Positions 12,701-24,700 of a stretch of 64,000 bases of DNA are shown here, in pieces. The translations under genes and the position numbers were made by a program. The notes under the pieces were generated by a model, which did not search any database, was not told where the DNA came from, and saw only the letters and a list, made by a program, of their open reading frames with translations. Numbering within the stretch: the first letter of the stretch is position 1; the number at the start of each line of letters is the position of its first letter. This DNA comes from Mytilisepta virgata. Lineage: Eukaryota > Mollusca > Bivalvia > Mytilida > Mytilidae. The stretch covers positions 30,146,230 through 30,210,229 of the forward strand of contig CM051516.1 in assembly GCA_028015205.1 (NCBI GenBank), in the 5' to 3' direction.

Positions 12701-15700
12701 TTTCAGCAGAAACAGTTTAAACAGATTTAAATGCAAAAATGTTTTAAAACGCAAAACTGAAATTGTCATAGTAAATTTTGAAGTATCAGTTTATGCCAGT
12801 ATCAAAATTCTAATAGTTTAACTGTTGATACCTTTAGGTTTTTCATGTCGAAAAATCAAACACTGTAAATAGAATATAAAAGATTGTACATGAGAACATT
12901 CATATAACATTCTGTATGAACTAGAGTAACTAATATTACCCAGAGGACTCATATTGTGGGTTGATGTTTATATTTGGTTCTGGTATTGTTTAGAAAAGGG
13001 TATTTGTATAGACACTATGATTAAGGGGAAAGTGATATTCATGTTTGAACTGCACCTATGTAATTTGTTCAGATTGGAGAAAATATATGATTTGTTTTTA
13101 TTTTAGGCGAGATTTACAACACAGTACTATCAGTATACGGCCATGAAGATGATCGACCCTTACCACAGTCTGATGAGGTTTTACTGTGTACACCACACAC
13201 AACATTAGACATGGTAAATGATTTTTTCAGTAAACAGCACTTGTCATACATCTAAAAATGGTAGTATTAAATCTTTAAGAGAAAACTGCTTATTATTGAC
13301 TAGAAATGAACCATCATCCAAGCATCCATGGGATGTGATGGATGATGGACATTCTATAAGGAAGCCGGAGGCTTCGCGGGTTAAAGATGAATATCTTATT
13401 CTGTAGGCTAGATACGACCTTTTTTACAGGTGAGTGATTTTAAACCTTCACCTTACCAAACCACCCATGCATGAGTATATAAACCTGCGCAGACCGAACA
13501 TCTGCCTCAATTTGAAGTCCAAAAACTCATTTAATTGTTGAAAATGATGGGTGGGAATACAATCTCTGGGCGGGTCTTTAACCCGCGAAGCCTCCGGCTT
13601 CCTTATAGAATGTCCATCATCCATCACATCCCATGGATGCTTGGATGATGGTTCATTCTATTACAGAAGCCTTCAGCTTCTTGGTTAAAGATGAATCTTT
13701 AAAGCCAATTAAATGAGAAAACTGTTTCATACCATTAGATACAAATCTGTCATTACCAATAAAAAAGATATACAACAAGAATCCTTTAATTATGACAATG
13801 CGATTCTGTACATACACCTCATCATACAATGTACTTTACTAAAATGTTCATATCACTGCAATTACACATTACACCGATTTACACTTTTAAACTGTCCAAA
13901 AAAGCAATAAATCAATAAACACTGTCCAAAAAATTCTGCAATCCATTCCAGTCAAGTACGGTACAATCCAAGACGATCATCAAACATCAACTGCAAGGAA
14001 GATAACAGTAATGATTATACAGACAACACAGCATTTGTGAATTTCTTCTTTTTATCTGTCTTTCTTTTGACTTCACGACAATAAAACTTTTTAAAAGTAC
14101 TAACTGATTTCCAATTAGCTGTTTTCATTATTGTATTTAAAGAAACGCCAGCATTAAAAGCTTTTGATGTAGAAGCACCTCTGTAAGAATGTGCTTTGAA
14201 TTTGTTCACATCAATACCAGAAGATTCTAAAACCGTTTTCAACCAACGTGCTAAAGTTGACGTTGATATCTTATGTAAATTTTTAAATGAAATGAATACA
14301 TTACCATCTTTCCTAAGATTTTGAGTTCTGTTTAAATAATGTGTTAAAGTATAAACAGGACAGATTTCTTTTTTCTTGTATGCATCAATTGTGATGTTTT
14401 GCATAATTTTACCTCGTTTGTCAGTTTTTTGTAGAGAACTGTTTGTGAAAACAGCACTTTTGTTTGACATGTTTAAAAATTTTGTATTTAGATTTACTAA
14501 AGTTTGAGCTCTTTGAGCTGTTGTTAATGCTATTAATGCAGCAGTCTTTAATGTTAATAATTTAAGACTGATATTTTCTAATGGAAACAAAGTACTTAAA
14601 TATGTAACAACTTTACCAACATGCCAAGTGAAGGAATATTTAGGTAAAGGTGGTCTTAGATTGAATATTCCTTTCATAAATCTAGATATCAAACTAGTAT
14701 TCTTAGCTGTATTACAGCCAGAGGAAACCAGAGTCTGGTATATAGCACACTTGTGCGTATTGATGCAACTGTATGATTTTCCATCTTTATAAAGTTTTGC
14801 AAGAAAATTAATTATTTGAATTTCAGTTGCTGAAATGGGATTAACTTTTTGTGAATGACACCAAAAACACCATTTCCTCCAAGAATACTCGTATTGTCTC
14901 GAGGTAGAGATTCTCCATGAGTTAGAAATGATGTTTCTAGCTGTTTTTGAAATTCCCTTCTTTTTGAGGGAATGCCTGAGACTACACAGGCGACTAGGAA
15001 AAGTTTTCTCATATTCAGCGGATGTTTTTGATTGTTGTGAGCCAGTCTTAATAGATTTTGACAGAATGGAAGAATTACAGGATAACTGATTAAACAATCC
15101 AACAACCTTGGAAACCAAGGTTGGGATGGCCATGTTGGTACTATCATTAAAACCATCCTCACCTGTTCTTCTTCTATTTTCTGCAGGATTCTTGATATAA
15201 TGCTGAAAGGAGGAAATATATAAGGTTTATAATTTTTCCAAGACACTGAAAAAGCATCAGAAGCAATTGCTTCTGGATCCGGAAACCATGACATATAAAT
15301 ATCTAACTGTTTATTTATTCTTGACGCAAATAAATCTACATCTGGTTGAAAGAAATGTTTACATATTTGTTGGAAAACCGACTCTTTTAATTTCCATTCA
15401 GAAGTATCACTAAAATTTCTGGAAAGCTCATCCGGAGCCAAATTATTTTTACCAGGAATATGTACTGCTGATATAAAATTATTTCTCACTGCAGCCCAAA
15501 GCCAGATTTCTTTTGTTATTTCAAGTAACTCAACAACACTACCACCCAAATTATTTAAGTAACAAACTGTGGTTGAGCTGTCAGACTTGACACAAATGTG
15601 AGAATTACAGATATTTTTTCCTAATGAAAATAAAGCAAATTTAACAGCCAAAATCTCTAATACATTAATATGTAGAATACTTTCTGCTTCTTTCCATCTA

Positions 15701-18700
15701 CCTTGAGTTTTACATTTACCATACACTGCTCCCCATCCTGATTTAGAAGCATCAGATTCTATGTATTCAGTGGGTGTACCATGACTGATTGTTTTACCAT
15801 TATTATCATACAAGTTTTCTAACCACCAAAAGATTTCTTGTCTAGAATTTTCTGACAGTTTCATATAAGCATCATAATTATCATAATTGTTTCTTAAGGC
15901 AATACTTTTGTCGATATCTAAATATCGATGAAACAGAGGAGCTAATAAAACTGCACATGATGTTGAAGTAAATAAACCAATAAGAGAACTTACTTCTCTA
16001 ATGCTGATTATTTCTGTATGATAAATTTTTTCTGCATTTCTCAAAATTTTTTGTATTTTATCCTCAGTCAAAAAAACTTTAAACTGAACTGAATCTATCA
16101 AATACCCAAGAAACACAATTTTTTGTGTAGGAATCAATACAGACTTTTCCTTGTTCACAACAAATCCTAATGAATGTAATAAATTTTGTAACATTAAGGT
16201 ATTTTCATAACAAACATTGTGTGAAGGATCATGTAATAATGAATCATCAATGTAGAAAAAAGATCCTACTCCTAGATTTCTTATATGAGAGAAAATAACT
16301 TTCATGACCTTTGTAAAAATCCTGGGTGCACTTGCCAAGCCAAAACAAAGACAAGTAAATTCATAGATCTGGTTGTTCCAAATAAATTTTAAGTATTTTC
16401 TAAATTTTTTGTTAATATTAATTGAAAAATAGGCATCACAGAGATCAATAGATGTGAAAAAATCATTTCTTGATATATTTGATAACACTGATTGTAAATT
16501 TTCCTGTTTGAAGTGAAAATATTTCACATACTGATTTAAATTTCTTAAATTTATAACTGGCCTAAATTTGCCATTCTTTTTCTGAACTAAAAAGATGTTG
16601 GAAATAAATTGTTCACTTTCACATTCAGATTTTTTAATTGCCCCTTTTAATAACAATGCCTCAATTTCATTTTCTATGAGCTTTTGCTGACTTTTATCAA
16701 ACTCGATGTTTCTAGGCAAAAAATACTGAACAGGTTTTTTCAGAAATTCAATTTCATACCCATTTTTAATTACACTAAGGATCCAAGGATCAGAAGAAAT
16801 TTTCTCCCAGGTTTTTATGAAAAATTGTGTTGAACCTGCCAAAAATCTTCCAAAAGGTAAACAAGATAAGGAGCCATTTACCTCTAATATCTTTTTCCTC
16901 TCATGTTCCTGTAGTTGGCTCTCCCTCTGCTGTATCGAGGGCCTCTCTGATAACCTCTGTGGCTGTGCGTATTCCGCCCTTTGCCCCTGGGTGTGTAGCT
17001 TGTGTAGCTTGTGTAAGTGCAACCGGGGATACCACAACCCCCTGGTGGCTTCCAGTTTTTTGAAGAAGTAGCAACAACCCCTCTAATCTTTTGGGCATCA
17101 TTTATATCTTTAACTTTTTTGGAAATGTCATCACCAAATAAAAATTCAGTAACTTCCAAATTCCTTGTACAGAGCTGGTGATATTTTTGATCTATATTAG
17201 GCTTCAACATCATTCTTCTTACAAAGGAGATTTCAAAAAATGTTGCACACAATGTGGACAAAGCAATGTTGATTACTTCCCTCATTTTGGGAACCATTTT
17301 TGCAGCATCAGCTTTTGACAACATTTCAGCTGTACGAACAACAGGAACAATACCAAATCCTAAAATTTTCTGAATTGTTTGAAAAAGTAAGTCATCACCT
17401 CTACCTTGTCTACTCAAAAAATACCAGATTTCTGGGTTAACTTTAGGTGGAAATAATGCTCGACAATTTGACGGAACCTTAAAATCTTTGACCAAATCCG
17501 TAATATTCGACTTCTGTTTGGCAACAGTATTTGTAAGTTTGGCGATACTTTTACTAGTTTCTTGTCCGAACTTATCGTCATCCTCAAAAATTTTAGGAAT
17601 ATCATAAAGAAATTCTTCTTCATTTTCCGACTGTGTATCTCTATCATTATCGTCGTCTTCGTAAATATTAAATTTACTGAAATCAACAGTCGAATCTCTA
17701 TCAAATTCGTCTTCGTCAAACTCTACTTCCGGTCTGTTCGACTTTTCATTATATTCATGAACGTTCAAAATTTTATCAAGTTTTGCTCTGATTAACTTAT
17801 ACTCTTCCAATGAGCTTTTAGATAACTTCGGAAATATTAAATCAGAAGATTCTTCTACGTGCTTACGCTTTGCAGGTGCTTTACCTTTTTTATTTTGTCC
17901 TGGTCCCTTTCCTGGGCCTCTTTCGGACACTGTTGATTCCGTTTGTTTACTGTCGTGAGATTTTCTTTTCTTCACGGTTTCTGTGTCATTTGTTACAGAA
18001 CTTATTTTTCTTTTCTTCGGTTCCGAGTTAGCCACTGATTCAGTGACTGTAGAGAAACCTGAGAAACTACCTTCATCGCCTGAAGCGAACAGTGACATTA
18101 TGTCCTCTGGTAGTGAATTTTTCGTAGCATGCTCCGAGTGGGAGTCTTCACTGGAACTGCTAGACATTGAACACGGTTCGTGTTTGCTGATTCAGCCTTT
18201 GTGTAATGTCGTTCTAGCCTTAGAAAAAAATGAGGCAGATGTTCGGTCTGCGCAGGTTTATATACTCATGCATGGGTGGTTTGGTAAGGTGAAGGTTTAA
18301 AATCACTCACCTGTAAAAAAGGTCGTATCTAGCCTACAGAATAAGATATTCATCTTTAACCAAGAAGCTGAAGGCTTCTGTAATAGAATGAAAAAAAACA
18401 TCATATTTAGCCTTCAATCACCTGCATTAACTTTACCTGTGTATGATTGAGGTGACTCAAGATTGAAGTTCAATATTAATTCTATGATTTTTCAGAATTT
18501 TTTGCTAATACTACATTTTATGGTTTCCTTTTTTCAGGAATTTTTCCTTTCAGAGTTTGGTTGTTCCACTTTTGTTTTTACGCATTTTATCATTTCATGT
18601 GATAATCTTTTTTTTTAATCTTTAGATAAATGATGCTTATTTTTCTCTCTTATTTTTCAGCTTGAAATATTCTGGAGGAGAGCACTATTTGCAGACAACA

Positions 18701-21700
18701 ATAAAGTGTACTGTTTAGTAAATGCTGACCTGTTGGACTATGATGTTAGTGACAAGGGAGAGAAATCTTTAGAGAGACACATGAAGCAAGCTGAAAGTGA
18801 AGGTATTTTCAGGCCTTTCATTATCTATACTTGAAAGCACAAGCTTTTGGTCTATTACAGTACTGTTACCCTGTCTTCTTTTATCCATGTGTTATTAGTC
18901 AACTGTTCACAACAACACAAGACGCTCCTAATAGACAAAGTTGATCTAGACCACACTTTGGTGGGATAATTTATTTTTATTCCTTTGTTAGTTATTCCAG
19001 AATCTGGAACTACTAGGTCAATGAAACTTAATACAATGATAAAAAAATTGTTCATTTTCAAAATTGTACTTACTGTTATAAGAGGTACTCAAGTATTACT
19101 TCTATCATATAAATGCTTCAATCTCTGAAAACACTAGATGAAAATAAAATTTATTTTCATTCTCACAAATTATACCTGCATGAAGCAGACTTAAACAAAC
19201 TTAATTTGTATATTTTTGACGAAACTTGAAATGACTTATTGATAATTTCTCTGATTATGACAGGCAAGAAATACAAACTGGTTGTGATCTGTAGTAGTGA
19301 AAATGAGTACAAGTCGAGGATTGTTGCTGCTTTAGACAAATATCACAGACCACAGTTACCAATTGATGTCGCCACTGTTAGAAAGTACTTATTGACAAAA
19401 TTAAATGTTGACAAATCACCAACAGGAATCAGACCAGCATCAGCTGTAGACTATGAGAAGTAGGTCACCAGAATTCTAATCAGAAAATTTAAATGTATAT
19501 TAAATCAATTGTGGCAACAGATAGGTATTGTCAGATTTGACATTGGGTTGGAATACTATGGATTTAATACTATAAAGAAGTCCTTCTAGTGAAAAATAAT
19601 AAAATACCAATATTGGTATTAGAGAACCCTATTAAGTTCTTTTTTTTTTATTAAAGGGTAATTTTTTTTTAATATATTCAAATTATTGAAAAAAAACAGA
19701 TGTTTTTGACATATTAATGCATTCATCAAGAAACAGCAAAAATAGATTTCTTGTGTATTAAAATATTAGTGGATTTCACAAGACATGGAAAGTATGCCTT
19801 GATTAGGCATGTTCTTTACATGATAGTTTTCATTCTGAAATATCTTTTTGGTAAGATTAAAAGTTTTTGAAAAAAAAATTAATCTTGAGATTTGTAATTT
19901 TAGATGTAGTGTAAGAGTGGTGAAGTCGTGGAGAGCAGGAATAGGGAAAACTCTTTACAAGAGACGAATGGTAGCAGATTTATACAAACTAGTACATAAC
20001 ATTACCAGGAGAAAGAGGAGTAGTGTCACCATTCCTTTACATGAAAAGGTCATAAATATAGATAATATTATGGACATTTTCCTGGAAGAAACGCTGCCAC
20101 CTAGATGTCATGAACCAAGGATATTCCATATAGACATATCACATGAGGTTTGTTTTAGATTGTAAATTTTTTTTATTTGCCATTAAAGCTGAATGTAAAA
20201 TATTGAACTGTTGCCTGTCTGTGCATTATCTGTGTGTCTGAGGTACTATGATGAAGCCTTTTTATACGACCGCAAAATTTTTGCGGTCGTATATTGGTAT
20301 GACGTTGGCGTCGTCGTCGTCTGCGTCGTCGTCCGTCGTCAGCGTCGTCGTCCGAAGACATTTGGTTTTCGCACTATAACTTTAGTATAAGTTAATAGAA
20401 ATCTATGAAATTTAAACACAAGCTTTATGACCACAAAAGGAAGGTTGGGATTGATTTTGGGAGTTTTGGTCCCAACAGTTTAAGAATCAGGGGCCAAAAA
20501 GGGGCCCAATAAGCATTTTTCCTGGTTTTCGCACAATAAGTCTAGTATAAGTAAATAGAAATCTATGAAATTTTAACACAAGGTTTATGACCACAAAAGG
20601 AAGGTTTGGATTGTTTTTGGGAGTTTTGGTCCCAACAGTTTAGGAATGAGGGGCTAAAAAGGGGCCCAAATAAGCATTTTTCTTGGTTTTTGCACAATAA
20701 CTTTAGTATAAGTAAATAGAAATCTATGAAATTTAAACACAAGGTTTATGACCACAAAAGGAAGGTTGAGATTGATTTTTTGTCTCGCCTTGACGGAGTC
20801 AAAAGGCGAGACATAGGTATGCTGTTTCCGGCGGCGGCGGCGGCGGCTGCGGCGGCGATGGCGTCAACAATGTATTAGTTTGTGATTAGCTCAGTTTTAT
20901 GGGGATCCACTAGTGGTAGGTCAATGATAATTGGTATGCAGATGTATTACCATTGCCACATCTCATTGCCATGGAGATTATTTGGCTCCGCCCCCTCAGT
21001 CATGGTCTATTGACTTTGAATGGTTTGCTTACTTTACATGTATTAGTTTGTGATTAGGTCAGTTTATGGGGATCCACTAGTGGTAGGTCAATGATAATTG
21101 GTATGCAGATGTATTACCATTGCTACATCTCATTGCCATGGAGATTATTTGGCTCCACCCCCTCAGTCATGGTCTATTGACTTTGAATGGTTTGCTTACT
21201 TTACATATATTATGAGTCTGGTGAAGAGGAACCTTGAGGGATCCTGCACTGGAAATCAACTATAAGTAACTATAAGTAACTATAAGTAAACAAACAAAAT
21301 TATATTTTATTGGACACAAAGCCAAGCAAAAAGATTTTTGTCTCGCCATGATGAGGTTGGGTTGAAAAGCTACACATAGGTATGCTAATTCGTGCATATT
21401 CATTGACTGAATATTTGCATAACTTACATGTTAAAGTATTGCTATCAGTGGCGGATCCAGAACTTTTTGTTAGGGGAGGGGGGGGGGGGGGGCGCTGACC
21501 GACCTAAGGGGAGCCCACTCCAGTCATGCATCAGTGATTCCCTATATAATCAACCAAATTTTTCCCACAAAATTTTTGTATTTAGGTTTGGGAACGACTT
21601 ATGATAAGTCAATGGTATTTGGTATCCAGTTGTATTAGCATTCACACATCTCATTTAAATGGAGATTGTTTAACCATGTAACTCAGTCATGGTTCATTGA

Positions 21701-24700
21701 CTTTGAATATTTGCATAACTTGTGTAAGATGTTAAGGTATTGCTATTATGATTTCAACATTTGCATAATCAAAATTACAAAAAGGCGAGACATATCTCTG
21801 TGATAACAGTTTATGGAGTTTTGGTCCCAACAGTTTAGGAATTAGGTGCCAAAAGGGTCCAAAATTAAACTTTGTTTGATTTCATCGAAAATTGAACTAT
21901 TGGGGTTCTTTGATATGCCGAATCTAACCGTGCATTTAGATTCTTAATTTTTGGTCCCGTTTTCAAATTGGTCTACATTAAGGTCCAAAGGGTCCAAAAT
22001 TAAACTTAGTTTGATTTTAACAAAAATTGAATTCTTGGGGTTCTTTGATATGCTGAATCTAAACATGTACTTAGTTTTTTTATTATGGGCCCAGTTTTCA
22101 AGTTGGTCCAAATCAGGGTCCAAAATTAAACTTTGTTTGATTTCATCGAAAATTGAACTATTGGGGTTCTTTGATATGTCGAATCTAACTGTGCATTTAG
22201 ATTCTTAATTTTTGGTCCCGTTTTCAAATTGGTCTACATTAAGGTCCAAAGGGTCCAAAATTAAACTTAGTTTGATTTTAACAAAAATTGAATTCTTGGG
22301 GTTCTTTGATATGCTGAATCTAAACATGTACTTAGTTTTTAGCTCACCTGACCCGAAGGGTCATGTGAGCTATTGCCATCACTTGGCATCCGTCGTCCAT
22401 CCGTCGTCCGTCCGTCCGTCGTCCGTTAACTTTTTCAAACGTTAACTCCTCCAACACCATAAGTCCAACTGCAACCAAACTTGGTACAGTTATTAATTGG
22501 TATGGGTGCTACAAATCTATCGTTTGGATTTTTGATTCGTAAAAAAACATGGCCGTCATGGGTAAAAATAGAACATAGGGGTAAATTGCAGTTTTTTGCA
22601 AATAACTCAAAAACCATAACAGATATCAAAATTCTGGCATAGGGTAAAAGTGTTCAGCACCTCAAGATCTACCTGCCCTGAAATTTTGAAGAAGATCCAA
22701 CGACCCATGTAGGAGTTATTGCCCTTTTTCTGCATTTTTTCCAAATTTTGCACTTATTAAGCTCAATATCTTGGATACTATAAAGGAAATTTGAAAAATT
22801 TAAATTTCATATTGTTAGGCACACAAAGATTTACAAAATTTGTAACAGGATCGAAGTTGTAGGTTCGTTCCTTTTAGGAGTTATTCCCCTTAGATCGTCA
22901 AAATTGACCATTTTTGCAGTCTTTATTCATTGTAATAAAATCGTTAACTCCTCTTACACCATAAGTTTAATTGCAACCAAACTTAGTGTAGTTGTTCCTT
23001 GGCATGAGTGCTACTAAACTATCGTTTGGATTTTTGATTTGTAAAAAAACATGGCTGCCATGGCTAAAAATAGAACATAGGGGTAAATTGCAGTTTTTTG
23101 CAAATAACTCAAAAATGGTGACAGATATCAAAATTCTGATGGGAAGCTAAAGTGTTCAACACCTCAAGATTTACCTGCTTTGAAATTTTGAAGAAGATGT
23201 AACCACCCATGTAGGAGTTATTGCCCTTTTTCTTGATTTTTTTTTGAAATTTGTACTTATTAAGTTGTATGATCATTCCTTTTAGGAGTTATTCCCCTTA
23301 GAACATCAAAATTGACCATTTTCACAGCATTTCCCTTAGTTTGCAAAATGTTTAAATGAGCCCTTTAGGAGTTAAAGTTTTGTCCCTTAAATGTCAAAAT
23401 AACTGTTGATGCCTTATAGATGGCAAACTGTAGAAAATGAAAAAAAGCTTTTGATTGCGTGTAAATTTGTTTTTATGTTATTATTTCAAAAATCTTCTCC
23501 TCTGAAACTACTGAATGGATTTGGACAAAAATTAGCATGATTGTTCCTTAGGGTATCCTGCACAAAGTTTATGCTTTGATTTTTGATCCGTCGAAAAACA
23601 TGGCCACTGTTACTAAAAATAGAACATAGGGGTCAAACAACAGTTTTTCGCAAATATTTCAAAAATCATCAGGTTACGGCAAATTCTGGCAGGTTGAAAG
23701 TGTTCAGCATGATGAGAGCTACCTGTGTGCTGCTTTTCGTGAAAATCTGTCAACTGATGTTAGAGTTATTGCCCTTTTTGACATTTTTGGCTTTTTTTTA
23801 TGTTATTATTTCAAAAATCTTCTTCTCTGAAACTACTATTCAAAATCAAATGAACTTGGTAAGATTGTTCCTTAGGGTATCCTGCAAAAAGTTAATGCTT
23901 GGATTTTGGATTGGTTGAAAAACATGTCTGCCCTTACTAAAAATAGAACATAGGAGTCAAAATGCTGTTTTTTGCTATTTTTTCCTGAATTATAGAAATA
24001 AAATGAAGATGAAAGCTACTTTGATGGCAAACATGGTATCCCGAGTTGAATGGTGATGATGAAAGTTTGTTTTGGACGGCCATTTTTAAAATGGCTGCCA
24101 TTTTCCCGCCATTTTTTACACTTGCTCGGATTTCAACAATATTTGGTTTTTAAAGTAAACATGGTATCCTTAGTGAATGGTGATGATGAGAATGTTGTAT
24201 AACAATGATTAAACTTCATAATATGTGAGCTTTTAATTGCCATCACTTGGTGTCTGTCATCATCGTTGTTAACAAATTTTCAAACATCTTCTCCTCTGAA
24301 ACTACTAGGGGGAATTGGATGAAACAGCATGATTGTTCCTGCAATATTTCCTTTTCAAGTACAATAAAAAGCCTTAACCCACAATTTTTACATAACTTCT
24401 TTCAAACATTTTAAAAACGAAGACAACATATAGACCAAAAGATTTATACTTGTATTTGAAGATGAATTAAAGCTTGTATTTTGTATTGTGAATCATCAGA
24501 TTGACCATGACTGTATCTTAATCAAGCATAGGGAGAACTCATGCCCATTTCTTTCCAGAGGTTCTTGAAAGGCTTTTAAAGGTATTTTGAGCATTTTATG
24601 TGACCTTAAATACTCAGTTTAATTTACAAAAAAACATTAATATATTAATTTAGTTTATAGTCATTGTTTGCCAGGTGAGCGATTCAGGCTCTTGATAGCC

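Larger units (their letters stand above)
13306..18390 (-). mobile_element. Full-length DIRS-type tyrosine-recombinase retrotransposon
   Basis: About 5.1 kb, antisense to the host gene, in intron w6. It has three long overlapping open frames in DIRS order (Gag-like 18167-16884, RT/RNase H 17037-14812, tyrosine recombinase 15133-14015), 131-bp inverted terminal repeats and an internal complementary region. The ends abut ATG on both sides (13306-13308 and 18388-18390) with no longer target duplication, as expected when a tyrosine recombinase inserts a circular intermediate. No stop interrupts the frames, so it may be young and potentially autonomous. Confidence 0.93.

Noticed and set aside
16817..18300. 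Plus-strand open frames opposite the DIRS genes
   Set aside because: Shadows of the minus-strand Gag and RT frames. They show no family resemblance.
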